Shown here: positions 44,433 through 52,935 of the stretch, piece after piece
How the letters are laid out: every line of letters starts with the position of its first letter
Numbering within the stretch: the first letter of the stretch is position 1
Assembly: GCF_003265355.1 (NCBI RefSeq)
Contig: NZ_QFRW01000080.1
Span: forward strand, 48,002 to 112,001
Origin: Glycomyces dulcitolivorans
GTDB lineage: Bacteria; Actinomycetota; Actinomycetes; Mycobacteriales; Micromonosporaceae
Reading direction: 5' to 3'
DNA length: 64,000 bases
Position numbers and translations under genes: made by a program
Notes under the pieces: generated by a model
Database searches by the model: none
What the model saw: the letters and a program-made list of their open reading frames with translations, nothing else
Told to the model about the DNA's origin: nothing

Positions 44433-45695
44433 TTAAGATTGCAGGAGTCCGGCTTCTTTCGCCGCCTTCAGCGACGGCTTCACCGTATGCGTCGGCCCCA
44501 CCAGGGACGACACGGCGTCCAAAGTCTTCAGGCCCTCACCGGTGTTGTAAATGACCGTCTCCGCCTCCGGGTCGAGCCGCCCCGCTTCCAAGAGCTTACG
44601 GAGCGTAGCGACCACGACGCCGCCGGCCGTCTCAGCGAACACTCCCGTCGTCGCAGCGAGGAGCTTCACGCCGTCGCGGATCTCGTCGTCGGAGACCTTC
44701 GCCATCCCGCCGCCCGTCGAGCGGCACGCCTCGATCGCGTACGGCCCGGCCGCCGGGTCGCCGATGTTCAGGCTCTTCGCGATCCCGGTGGGCTTGACCG
44801 GGGTGATCACGTCGGTCCCGGCGTCGAACGCGTCGGCGATCGGGCTGCACCCGGCCGACTGCGCGCCGAAGACCCGCACCTTCCCCGGCTCGGTCAGGCC
44901 GATCTCCGCGGCCTCCTCGAACGCCTTGTGGATCTTGGTGAGCAGCTCGCCCGAGGCCATCGGGACCACGACCTGCTCCGGCAGCCGCCAGCCGAGCTGC
45001 TCGGCCACCTCGTACCCGAGGGTCTTCGAGCCCTCGGCGTAGTACGGGCGGATGTTCACGTTGACGAACGCCGTCGACTCGAACTCGTCGGTCTCGGTCA
45101 GCTCCGAGCACAGCCGGTTCACGTCGTCGTACGAGCCCTCGACGGCCACGAGCGTGCCGCCGTAGATCGCCGACTGCACGATCTTGCCCGGCTCCAGGTC
45201 GGAGGGAATGAACACGATCGACGGCACCCCGGCGCGGGCGGCGTGCGCCGCGACCGAGTTCGCCAGGTTCCCGGTGGACGCGCACGCGAACCGCTCGAAC
45301 CCGAGCTTCACGGCCGCCGACACCGCGGTCGAGACGACCCGGTCCTTGAACGAGTGGGTCGGGTTCGCGGAGTCGTCCTTGACCCACAGCTTCCTCATGC
45401 CGAGGGCCTTGGCCAGGTGCTTCGCGTCGATGAGCGGGGTCAGGCCGGGGTTGAGGCTCACCCGGTCCTCGGGGTGGACGCCGACGGGCAGCAGCGGGGC
45501 GTACCGCCAGATGTTCTGCGGGCCGGCCTCGATCTGCTCCCGCGTCACCTTCGCGAGCTCGTCGAGGTCGTAGTCGACTTCGAGGGGCCCGAAACACTGC
45601 CAACAGGCGTGCTGGGCGACCAGGTCGTAGGTGGCGTTGCAGTTGCGGCAGACCAGGCCCTTGGCGGGGCTGTCGGCGAACAGGGCATTGGACAT
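44433..45695 (-). CDS. thrC: Threonine synthase
   Basis: A 420-residue PLP enzyme making threonine from O-phosphohomoserine. An N-terminal zinc-ribbon-like CxxC pair (Cys16/19, Cys31/34) precedes the fold-II PLP domain with the lysine in HSFKDR (near residue 118), phosphate-binding STGNLANS and the TGEGLKTLD end. Length and domains match the actinobacterial/plant-like class. ATG 45695 is preceded by GAGGAAGAGG, directly next to a SAM riboswitch, and a promoter lies at 45824-45853. Confidence 0.95.
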   Translation of the reverse strand: MSNALFADSPAKGLVCRNCNATYDLVAQHACWQCFGPLEVDYDLDELAKVTREQIEAGPQNIWRYAPLLPVGVHPEDRVSLNPGLTPLIDAKHLAKALGMRKLWVKDDSANPTHSFKDRVVSTAVSAAVKLGFERFACASTGNLANSVAAHAARAGVPSIVFIPSDLEPGKIVQSAIYGGTLVAVEGSYDDVNRLCSELTETDEFESTAFVNVNIRPYYAEGSKTLGYEVAEQLGWRLPEQVVVPMASGELLTKIHKAFEEAAEIGLTEPGKVRVFGAQSAGCSPIADAFDAGTDVITPVKPTGIAKSLNIGDPAAGPYAIEACRSTGGGMAKVSDDEIRDGVKLLAATTGVFAETAGGVVVATLRKLLEAGRLDPEAETVIYNTGEGLKTLDAVSSLVGPTHTVKPSLKAAKEAGLLQS

Positions 45696-45710
45696 GCGGA
45701 AGCCTCTTCC

Positions 45711-45812
45711 TCATCTTTCCCGCTCGCGGCGGGCCGGATTTGGCACCTGCCGACCGAAGTCGGTGGTTGCCGCAGCGTCGCAGGGCCGGACCCCTCAGCT
45801 GCTCTGGATGAA
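45711..45812 (-). ncRNA. SAM riboswitch (S-box class) in the thrC leader
   Basis: On the minus strand the order is TCATC-CAGAG, CAGC, TGAGGG, GGCCC, GCTGCGGCAACC, a variable hairpin (CCGACTTCGGTCGG), AGGTGCCAAATCC, and closing GATGA. These are the conserved blocks of SAM-I riboswitches, with P1 formed by TCATC/GATGA. The 3' strand of P1 lies directly before the thrC ribosome-binding site (16 bases from the ATG), so the switch probably acts on translation. Known S-boxes shut genes off when SAM is high. Confidence 0.85.
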
Positions 45813-45823
45813 GTACGAGCCGA

Positions 45824-45853
45824 ATGCTACGGGCGTGTTGCGCCGATCGGCAA
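45824..45853 (-). promoter_or_regulatory. Promoter of the riboswitch-thrC transcript
   Basis: On the minus strand, TTGCCG (45848-45853) and TAGCAT (45824-45829), spacer 18 bases; the riboswitch starts about 12 bases downstream. Confidence 0.7.
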
Positions 45854-45879
45854 CCGCAGTTCCAGTTTCCGAGACGGGT

Positions 45880-46770
45880 TCATCGCTGAGCGTTCGTCGC
45901 CAGCCACACCGCGCGCGCGTCGGCGGTCCCGGCCACGTCGTGGACCCGCACGCCCCACGCGCCCGCCTCGAACGCCAGCACCGATGTCGCCAGCGTCGCC
46001 GCCTCCCGCTGCCCCACCGGGCGCGGCTTCCCGCTCTCGTCGCCCAGCAGCCGCCCCAGGTACGTCTTGCGCGAGGATCCGAACAGCACCGGGTACCCCA
46101 GCGCCACGAACTCGTCCAGGTGCGCCGACAGCCGCCAGTTGTGCTCCGCGGACTTCGCGAACCCCAGCCCCGGGTCCAGGATCAGGTTCTCGCGGTCCAC
46201 GCCGTTGTCCAGCGCGGCCTCCACCCGGTCCTCCAGCTCGGCCTTCACGTCGGCCACCACGTTCTCGTACCGGGCCAGCAGCTGCATGTCCGCCGAGTGC
46301 CCCCGCCAGTGCATGAGCACCCACCGCACGCCCGTGTCCGCCACGACCCGCGCCATGTCCGGGTCCGCCAGGCCGCCCGAGACGTCGTTGACGATCGTCG
46401 CGCCCGCCTCGATCGCCGCCGCCGCCACGGCCGCCCGCGTCGTGTCGATCGACACCGTCAGGCCCCGCTCGGCAAGCGCCGCAACGACATCGACCACACG
46501 GGACGTCTCGGTCACCGCGTCGACCCGCTCGGCTCCCGGCCGCGTGGACTCCCCGCCGACGTCGATGACGTCCGCGCCGTCGGCGCCCATCTGCTCGCCG
46601 TGCGCGACCGCGTCGCCGAAGTCGAGGTAGCGTCCGCCGTCGGAGAACGAGTCGGGGGTGATGTTGAGGATCCCCATGATCTGCGGGCGGGCCGGGGCCG
46701 CTCCCGGGACGCTGTGCGGTGTGGTCACGGCATCGACGTTACCCGCGCCGGGCGCGCGAACGCTTCGCAT
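45880..46770 (-). CDS. folP: Dihydropteroate synthase
   Basis: A 296-residue cytoplasmic enzyme joining p-aminobenzoate to pterin pyrophosphate for folate. Motifs in order: MGILNITPDSFSDGG, IDVGGESTRPG, IVNDVSGG, LDPGLGFAKS, GSSRKTYLG and the C-terminal GVRVHDV. ATG 46770 overlaps the upstream TAA (TAATG), implying coupling; GTG 46728 is an alternative that removes 14 residues ahead of the conserved start. It ends an operon with a HAD phosphatase and a propeller-like protein. Confidence 0.95.
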   Translation of the reverse strand: MRSVRAPGAGNVDAVTTPHSVPGAAPARPQIMGILNITPDSFSDGGRYLDFGDAVAHGEQMGADGADVIDVGGESTRPGAERVDAVTETSRVVDVVAALAERGLTVSIDTTRAAVAAAAIEAGATIVNDVSGGLADPDMARVVADTGVRWVLMHWRGHSADMQLLARYENVVADVKAELEDRVEAALDNGVDRENLILDPGLGFAKSAEHNWRLSAHLDEFVALGYPVLFGSSRKTYLGRLLGDESGKPRPVGQREAATLATSVLAFEAGAWGVRVHDVAGTADARAVWLATNAQR

Positions 46771-47849
46771 TAAGCCAGGTCCGTGAGGTCGAGCACGTGC
46801 CACACCAGGAGTTCGCCGGTCCCAGTGGACCACCACAGGCACCTCGCATCGGCGCCCGTCTTTCCCGCACTGGACGCGACCAGGTACGCCTCGCCCGCTT
46901 GGAGGTCGAACAGCGTCACCTCCGCCGCGTCGCCCGCGGCGGCCCGGTGCTCCACGAGCGGCTCGAACCGGTCGATCAGTCCCACATCGGGGGACACCGC
47001 GGACGTGAAGCCCTCGGCCACCGTCACCCGGTCGGTCCCGTCTGGACGGATGAGGTCCACCCGCGCGCCGTCCTCGGCGTTCACGATGAGCCGGCACCAC
47101 GTCGCCGAGCACAGCGTCAGCTCCTCCGAACCGGAGAAGACCTTCACGCCCGCACCGGTGTCGGTGCGCACCAGCTGCGCCCCGCCGAGCGAGTCGGACC
47201 CGGCGCTGGCCAGCCACGGCCACGCCGCCGCCTGCCACGCGCCCAGGTGCCCGGTCACCTCGACCTCGCCGCCGCCGACGGGGATCGACCGGTGCTCGGT
47301 CACCAGCGCCCCGCCGCGGGCGGTCGAGAGCCAGTGCAGCCCTTCGGCCGCGAACTGGAGGTCGTACGCCGACCCCGAGGCGATCACGTCCCCGGTGTCG
47401 GCCGTCAGCAGCGCGGCCTCGCCCGGCCGCCCGTCCTCGCCGCGCGGGGCCGTCCACAGTTGCGAGACGACCCGGCCCTGCTCGTCGGGGACCGAGGAGA
47501 TCCACGCCAGCGTCGTGTCGGTGGCCGCGGCCGCGATGACGCCCGGGACCCCGCCCGGTTCGGCGACCGCGGTCAGTACCGCGTCCCCGTTCTCGTCGAG
47601 TTCGACGTACAGGAGGCTCCCGGCCTCGTCGGTGCCGAGCGCCGAATCCGCGTCGAGGACGTGCAGGGGCGTCCACGCCCGGCCGTCGACGACACCCGGC
47701 CAGTCGACCGGTTCGGCGTCCCACGTCTCCCACACCGTCGGCGCCGCCACCGGGACCTCGGCCTCGGGCCGGTCGGGGGACGGCCACGCGAGCCAGGCCA
47801 GGGCGAGCACCGCCGTCCCGGCCAGGGTGAGCCGCTGCGCGGTGTCCAA
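46770..47849 (-). CDS. Membrane-anchored beta-propeller-like protein
   Basis: A 359-residue protein. An N-terminal hydrophobic helix (residues 7-24) is followed by a Trp/Gly/Asp-rich beta-repeat region with blades ending in phrases such as TLAWISSVPDEQG, GLHWLSTARGG and TLCSATWCRLIVN, consistent with a six- or seven-bladed propeller outside the membrane. The start appears to be TTG 47849, 6 bases after the stop of the HAD gene; no ATG or GTG gives the full anchor. Placed between HAD and folP genes; function unknown. Confidence 0.6.
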   Translation of the reverse strand: MDTAQRLTLAGTAVLALAWLAWPSPDRPEAEVPVAAPTVWETWDAEPVDWPGVVDGRAWTPLHVLDADSALGTDEAGSLLYVELDENGDAVLTAVAEPGGVPGVIAAAATDTTLAWISSVPDEQGRVVSQLWTAPRGEDGRPGEAALLTADTGDVIASGSAYDLQFAAEGLHWLSTARGGALVTEHRSIPVGGGEVEVTGHLGAWQAAAWPWLASAGSDSLGGAQLVRTDTGAGVKVFSGSEELTLCSATWCRLIVNAEDGARVDLIRPDGTDRVTVAEGFTSAVSPDVGLIDRFEPLVEHRAAAGDAAEVTLFDLQAGEAYLVASSAGKTGADARCLWWSTGTGELLVWHVLDLTDLA

Positions 47850-47855
47850 CGGCGG

Positions 47856-48761
47856 TCAGTCGCGTTCGCGGGACTTGTACAGGTAGAGCAGGCCCGCGCC
47901 CACGCCCGCGGCGGTCGCCGCGGGCAGCGCGAGCTTCGCGGCGCGGCGCCCGCGCCGGTAGTCCAGGACCGGCCAGCCGTGGTGGCGGGCCTGGCGGGCC
48001 AGGCGCGTGTCCGGGTTGACGGCGATGGCGCGGCCGACCTTCCGCAGCATCGGCAGGTCGTTCGCCGAGTCGGAGTACGCGGTGCACTGCTCCAGTTCGA
48101 GGCCCCGCTCGGCCGCGAGCTGGGCGATCCCCTCGGCCTTCGCGGGCCCGTGCATGAGGTCGCCGACGAGGCGGCCGGTGTAGCAGCCGTTCTCTATCTC
48201 GGCGATCGTCCCGAGCGCGCCGGTCAATCCGAGGCGCGAGGCGAGGACCCCGGCGAGCTCGACGGGGCTGGCGGTCACCAGCCACACCTCCTGACCGGTC
48301 TCCAGGTGGCGCTCGGCCAGCCGGCGGACCGGGGCGAGGATGCGCGGGGAGATGTCGCGGTCGACGACCTCCTCGCACAGGGAGCGCATCTCGTTCACCG
48401 GGAACCCGGCGACGAGTTCGAGCGCGGACGACTTGATCTGCGAGATGTGCCCGTGGTGCTCGACGCCCTGGAACTTGAACCGGGCCTGCTTCCAAGCGAA
48501 GCCGAGGATGTCGCGCCCGGACAGGACGCCGTGGCGGGCCAGCGCCCGCGCCAGGTAGTACGTGGAGGCGCCGTGCATGAGGGTGTTGTCGACGTCGAAG
48601 AACGCCGCGGAGGGGATGTGGGCGAGCTCGTCCTCGCCGGGGGCGGCGGGCTCGACGACGACGGAGTGGGCGTTTGACTGCGTGCGAGCGACGCCGCCGC
48701 CCCGCACGGCTGCCGGGCGGGGTGTGGCGGAGGCGCTGGAGGAAGCCTCGATCTCAGACAC
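47856..48761 (-). CDS. HAD-IB family phosphatase (SerB-like) with C-terminal hydrophobic helix
   Basis: A 301-residue protein. After a low-complexity 45-residue N-terminus, HAD motif I is FFDVDNTL (near residue 54), motif II WLVTASP, and motif III AYSDSANDLPML. A C-terminal hydrophobic stretch (about 277-292) may attach it to the membrane. The SerB/HAD-IB class hydrolyses small phosphate esters or lysophospholipids. TAGGCT (48768-48773, minus strand) is 6 bases before GTG 48761, so the mRNA is probably leaderless. First gene of the operon ending in folP. Confidence 0.85.
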   Translation of the reverse strand: MSEIEASSSASATPRPAAVRGGGVARTQSNAHSVVVEPAAPGEDELAHIPSAAFFDVDNTLMHGASTYYLARALARHGVLSGRDILGFAWKQARFKFQGVEHHGHISQIKSSALELVAGFPVNEMRSLCEEVVDRDISPRILAPVRRLAERHLETGQEVWLVTASPVELAGVLASRLGLTGALGTIAEIENGCYTGRLVGDLMHGPAKAEGIAQLAAERGLELEQCTAYSDSANDLPMLRKVGRAIAVNPDTRLARQARHHGWPVLDYRRGRRAAKLALPAATAAGVGAGLLYLYKSRERD

Positions 48762-48998
48762 CCTAAAAGCCTACAAGCCCAAGGCAGACGCCCTGTAACG
48801 CGAGGACGCGAGCCCGGTGAATTTCCAGTGTGGCCTTGGTTATGTACGACCCCGGTCGGGTATGGACGGGATCGCGTTCCGAGGCCGCCGCTGGGGGGAA
48901 ACGCCGTGTTCACCCCGTGTGCGAGGGGCCGGGTCGCCTGACGGCTCCCCGGCCCCGCTCCGCACCTTGCACCTCGGCCGCACTAGTGCGGCCGGTGA

Positions 48999-50168
48999 TC
49001 AATCGAACAGGTCCGAGATGATCCCGGTCAGTTCGCCGAGGACGTCGTCCTCTGTTTCGGCCCCCGTGGTCTCCCCGTCCGCGGCGGGGCTGCTGGCCCC
49101 ACCGGTGGTCGGGTCGGACGCCGGGGTGCCCTGGTCGTCGGCCTCGCCGCCGGTGGCGGCGTCCGCGTCGGTACCGGACCCGGTCTGCTCGCCGCTGCCG
49201 GGGTCGCCGCCCGCCTCCTCCCCGGTGCCCGAGCCTGCGCTCGGGTCCGCGGGGCTGGTGGCGTCGACGGCGTTCTGCGCGCACGCGCCCGGGATCGGGC
49301 CGAGCTCGTCGGCGTCGCCGCCGGCCTCGGTGCAGTCGAGGGCGCCGCGCAGGTCCACCGACCGCTGCGCCGCGGCCTCCAGCACGGACACGAGTTCCTC
49401 GCCCGCGTCCTGGGCCTCGCCGTCGAGCCCGCTCACCAGGTCGTCGAGCACCCAGCGGTGCTCGTTGGCGAACAGGTCGAGGTAGTCCAGGGGCGCGGGG
49501 TCGTCGCTGGACACCGCGACCTCGCCGAGGAGCGCGCTCGCGCTCTTCAGCTCCGAGGCCGCGTCTTCGAGCGCGTTGGCGGCCGCCTCGTCGTCGTCGG
49601 CGACGAGCGACGCCTCCTGGATGCGCGTGCGCGCGAACTCCAGGTACAGCTGCGCGCGGCCGAGGTCGTTGCCCGCCAGGGCGAGCTGCGCCCGCTCGGT
49701 GGAGCGCTTGACGTTGTAGAGCGTCTCGCCGGGCAGCGCGTCGCCGGAGGCCGCGGAGACCCCGGAGATGGCAACGGTGCCGGTGAGCAGCGCCGCGACG
49801 ATCGCGAGACGCCGGCCGCCGCGGGGGCGGCGCGGGAACATCTCGTCGAGGACGGGCGCCCGCTTCGTCTCGGGGACGGCCGCGCTGGCGCGGTGCCTGG
49901 CGGTGACGCCGATGCCTTCTTCGGTGGCGACCGCCATGAGCCTTCTGCGGGTGGCGTCCTGCCAGTCCCGCGAGGGCCTGCTCGCGTTGAAGAGCTGGTC
50001 GCCCAGCCCGCCGAGCCGCTCGGTGACGCCGACGAGTTCGGCGAATGCTTCTGCTGACGCACCCGATGCGTCCGCGCTGCGGCGCGAGTGAGGGAGGGTG
50101 GGACCGTCGGAGTCAAGCAGCCGCGCGAATTCCTCCGCGCGACGGCGCTCCATAGGGTTCAATGTCAC
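48999..50168 (-). CDS. rsbN: DUF5667 membrane protein, probable anti-sigma factor (RsbN-like)
   Basis: A 389-residue protein from GTG 50168 (GAGGGGG eight bases upstream; GTG 50177 and ATG 50153 are alternatives). A cytoplasmic N-terminus (about residues 1-120, ERRRAEEFARLLD start) is followed by one membrane helix (about 122-140). The DUF5667 helical domain outside starts GDALPGETLYNVKRSTERAQLALA, and an acidic Gly/Ser/Thr-rich tail follows. In Streptomyces a protein of this layout, RsbN, is encoded next to bldN and holds that sigma factor inactive. Same order here. Function assigned by synteny and domain. Confidence 0.8.
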   Translation of the reverse strand: MTLNPMERRRAEEFARLLDSDGPTLPHSRRSADASGASAEAFAELVGVTERLGGLGDQLFNASRPSRDWQDATRRRLMAVATEEGIGVTARHRASAAVPETKRAPVLDEMFPRRPRGGRRLAIVAALLTGTVAISGVSAASGDALPGETLYNVKRSTERAQLALAGNDLGRAQLYLEFARTRIQEASLVADDDEAAANALEDAASELKSASALLGEVAVSSDDPAPLDYLDLFANEHRWVLDDLVSGLDGEAQDAGEELVSVLEAAAQRSVDLRGALDCTEAGGDADELGPIPGACAQNAVDATSPADPSAGSGTGEEAGGDPGSGEQTGSGTDADAATGGEADDQGTPASDPTTGGASSPAADGETTGAETEDDVLGELTGIISDLFD

Positions 50169-50460
50169 CGGGCACACCCCCTCTCACTGCATGGATCCTG
50201 CTCCTGTACTGAGAACAACGCACGAGTAGCCCCTGAGGTTACGGTTCGCCGCGAACCTTGCGTTTCGGACCACATCGTCCTCGTCACGGAAGGGCCTCGC
50301 GGCGGTATCGGGCCGGTAAAGGGCCCTGACCTGGCAGTTCCAGTCCGCCGTGAGGAGGCGGACCGTCGATTACGGGTTGGGGGGCCGGAGCCCTCGGGAA
50401 CGGGTGGTGTCGGGTTCCGGACACGGGCCCGGACGGGGATTGCGGGGATCGGACGGCCTC

Positions 50461-51315
50461 TCAGCCTCGGAAGCCGTCGGGCAGCAGCCGGGCGAGCGTG
50501 CGCACGGCCCGGTACTGGAGCGCCTTGACCGCGCCCTCGTTCTTCTGCATGGCGCGGGCCGTCTCGGCGACGGTGAACCCCTGGAGGAACCGCAGCACGA
50601 TGCATTCCTGCTGGTCGGGGTTGAGCTTCTTGACCGCCGTGAGGAGCGTCGCGTTCGTCAGCTTCTCCAGTGCGGCGGTCTCGGGGGAGGTCGACGGGTC
50701 GTGGTCCTTCTCGTCCGCGCCGAGCACGTCGGGCTTGACGATCTCCAGCCGGTAGCGGCCGGACTTGAAGTGGTCGACGACGAGGTTCCGCGCGATGGTC
50801 ACCAGCCACGCGCCGAACGCCCTGCCCTGCCAGCTGAAGCTGGAGATCCGCCGCAGCGCGCGCAGGAACGTCTCGGACGCGAGGTCCTCGGCGAGCTGCG
50901 CGTTGTTCACGCGGAAGTAGATGTACCGGTAGACCGTGTCGCTGTACCGGTCGTAGATCTCGCCGAAGGCGCCCGGGTCGCCGTCCTGGGCGCGCGCGAC
51001 GAGGTCGGCGACCTCGTCGCCGTCGACCTGGTCTTCGTGCTGCTGGTCGGCGCCGCGCTGCTCGGCGGTGCCTCCCGCCGTGCCGCCGGCGCCCGGACCG
51101 GTGCCGCGTCCGGGCCGCACCTGGTGCTGCTCGGCCGTACCGGTGTCCAGGCTCAGGACCGTCCACACGGCCTGCTTGAGGCGCTCGAAGGTCGGGCCGG
51201 GGAGCCTCGTCAGGGCGTCGGCGATCGAACCGGAGCGGAAGATGGGGGCGATGTCTGCTGTGAGCACTGCCGAGTCGTGGCTTGCCACAGCCAGGGTCGG
51301 TGCAATACCGGGCAC
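50461..51315 (-). CDS. bldN: ECF sigma factor, BldN-like, with N-terminal extension
   Basis: A 284-residue protein from GTG 51315 (GAGGAGG upstream). Region 2 starts near residue 98 (DLVARAQDGDPGAFGEIYDRYSDTVYRYIYFRV) and region 4 near residue 215 (LNPDQQECIVLRFLQGFTVAETARAMQKNEGAVKALQYRAVRTL). The roughly 95-residue N-terminal extension parallels the pro-sequence cleaved from Streptomyces BldN, which controls aerial hyphae and surface-protein genes. The DUF5667 gene follows 292 bases downstream. Identity rests on layout and synteny, not on an alignment. Confidence 0.8.
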   Translation of the reverse strand: MPGIAPTLAVASHDSAVLTADIAPIFRSGSIADALTRLPGPTFERLKQAVWTVLSLDTGTAEQHQVRPGRGTGPGAGGTAGGTAEQRGADQQHEDQVDGDEVADLVARAQDGDPGAFGEIYDRYSDTVYRYIYFRVNNAQLAEDLASETFLRALRRISSFSWQGRAFGAWLVTIARNLVVDHFKSGRYRLEIVKPDVLGADEKDHDPSTSPETAALEKLTNATLLTAVKKLNPDQQECIVLRFLQGFTVAETARAMQKNEGAVKALQYRAVRTLARLLPDGFRG

Positions 51316-51654
51316 TAGTGGCCTCCTCGTGTGAGGGGTCGTCGGGCCGAGTCGAGCGAACGGGTCCCGCAGGGACTGACCCGCCTGAGTCTAGAAATCA
51401 GCGGGGCCTTCGACGCGTATTTGCGATCGGCGTGTCGCGCTCGGTGACGGGTTCGGACGGGTTGATGTCGGCGCGCGCCCGGTGCGCCGGCGTACCCTTC
51501 GTTGCGGGGGCGGAATCCCACCATTACCTCCCCAAACGTTCGGTGGTCCGCGGCCGCGGACCTGTTGTGCCTCAATAGTGAGCGAGGAATGACGGAGGGT
51601 GTCGCACAAGCTGTGCGATCCCGTCCGCCTTTTCATTTCGACGGAGGGAGCAGG
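51316..51654. other. 339-base intergenic region between bldN-like and glutaredoxin-like genes
   Basis: It must hold the two divergent promoters, but no convincing -35/-10 pair stands out. A small GTCCC-GCA-GGGAC hairpin lies at 51363-51375. No supported gene. Confidence 0.4.
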
Positions 51655-51900
51655 GTGAACAGGCTGACGCTGCTGACTACAAGGGAGTGCCATCTCTGCA
51701 TCGCGGCGCGCGAGGCGCTCGATCGGGTGAGCGCCGAGACCGGCGAATCCTGGTCCGAGGTCGACGTCGCCGACGACGCCGCGTTGGCGCGCGACTACGG
51801 CGACCGGCTCCCCGTGCTCCTCCTCGACGGGCGCGAGCACGGCTACTGGGACGTGGACGTCCCGCGCCTGCTCAAGGACCTGAAGACGCCGCCCGCGTGA
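51655..51900 (+). CDS. Glutaredoxin-like protein (DUF836 type)
   Basis: An 81-residue protein from GTG 51655 (GGAGGGAG upstream). A thioredoxin fold with the CxxC site in TTRECHLCIAARE (Cys13, Cys16), then VDVADDAALARDYGDRLPVLLLDG with the cis-Pro before the VLLLDG strand. It belongs to the small glutaredoxin-like group. Between bldN and rex it keeps the order I recall from Streptomyces. A thiol-redox role is likely; the partner is unknown. Confidence 0.85.
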   Translation: MNRLTLLTTRECHLCIAAREALDRVSAETGESWSEVDVADDAALARDYGDRLPVLLLDGREHGYWDVDVPRLLKDLKTPPA

Positions 51901-52212
51901 GGCGACACTCCGAGAAATCCCCGAAATACCGTCCCAGATCGGTCTTTTAGGGCAAAATTCTGGCAGACGGCGGCTCGCCGGGACGTTCGCAATTCGGTAC
52001 AGCCGGGCTTCGCCCGGTGTTACGGGGGTGTACCGCGCAGCGCCCGCGAGCCGCCGAGTCCCGTTCACCCCGCAGTCGCCGCCGCGACACCCCGCCCCAC
52101 CTGAGAACGCGCCGCGTTAGCGCCGCCTGTGCGACCTCCCGCCCCGGACGAGTCCTAAGCTGAGTGGCGCGCCGGTGAACGACGGCGCGGGATCGGACCT
52201 GGAGCTCTGGCA
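51901..52212. other. 312-base region upstream of rex
   Basis: A CCGGGC-TTC-GCCCGG hairpin lies at 52003-52017 and a -10-like TAAGCT at 52156-52161, about 50 bases before the rex start. No clear Rex operator (TGTGAAC-N3-TTCACA type) could be found; GGTGAAC at 52174-52180 is at best a half-site. No supported gene. Confidence 0.45.
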
Positions 52213-52935
52213 TTGACGACCACCGGTGAAGGCACTGACCAGCGGGCCGCCGGCGCCCCGCCGGCCACCGCCGCCGACCTCCCGGCGGCCGTGGTCAGGC
52301 GCCTGCCCGAGTACCTCCGCGCCCTGGGCACCCTCTCCGAGGCCGGCGTCGACACCGTCTCCTCCGAGACGCTCGCGGCCGCCACGGGCGTCAACTCCGC
52401 GATGCTCCGCAAGGACCTCTCCCAGCTCGGCGCCTCCGGGATGCGCGGCGTCGGCTACAGCGTCGCCAACCTCGCCACCCACATCGCCGGTGTGCTCGGA
52501 CTCACCAAGGACTCCCGCGTCGCCATCATCGGCCTCGGCCACCTGGGCCAGGCCCTGGCCAGGTACCCCGGCTTCTCCGAGCGCGGCTTCGACATCGTTG
52601 GCCTCTTCGACGCCGACCCGGGCATCATAGGGAAGGCGCTGGACGGCCTCCTGGTGCGCGACGTGGCGCTCCTCGCCCGGGCCGTCCGTGACGAAGGCAT
52701 CAACATAGGGGTCATCGCCACACCCGGCGCGGCCGCCCAACACGTGGCCGACCTCCTCGTAGATGCTGGTGTCACAAGCATTCTCAACTTCGCGCCGTGC
52801 GTGCTCGCCGTTCCGCAGGGAGTGGCGGTCCGCAAGGTGGACCTGGCCGTCGAGCTCCAGATCCTCTCGTTCCACGAGCACCACAAGACGCTCGCGGACG
52901 GCCCAGGTCAACAAGAGACGGGAACGGTGAAGTGA
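52213..52935 (+). CDS. rex: Redox-sensing transcriptional repressor Rex
   Basis: A 240-residue homodimeric repressor. The N-terminal winged helix (about residues 25-90, SETLAAATGVNSAMLRKDLSQLGASG) binds DNA; the Rossmann domain with VAIIGLGHLGQALARYPGF senses the NADH/NAD+ ratio and leaves DNA when NADH is high. TTG 52213 is used (GGAG ten bases before). The stop overlaps the GTG of hemA (GTGA). Rex usually controls its own operon and respiratory genes, linking heme synthesis to oxygen supply. Confidence 0.95.
   Translation: MTTTGEGTDQRAAGAPPATAADLPAAVVRRLPEYLRALGTLSEAGVDTVSSETLAAATGVNSAMLRKDLSQLGASGMRGVGYSVANLATHIAGVLGLTKDSRVAIIGLGHLGQALARYPGFSERGFDIVGLFDADPGIIGKALDGLLVRDVALLARAVRDEGINIGVIATPGAAAQHVADLLVDAGVTSILNFAPCVLAVPQGVAVRKVDLAVELQILSFHEHHKTLADGPGQQETGTVK

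Noticed and set aside
52174..52180. A Rex operator upstream of rex
   Set aside because: Only a half-site-like GGTGAAC was found, without the matching inverted half at the right spacing.
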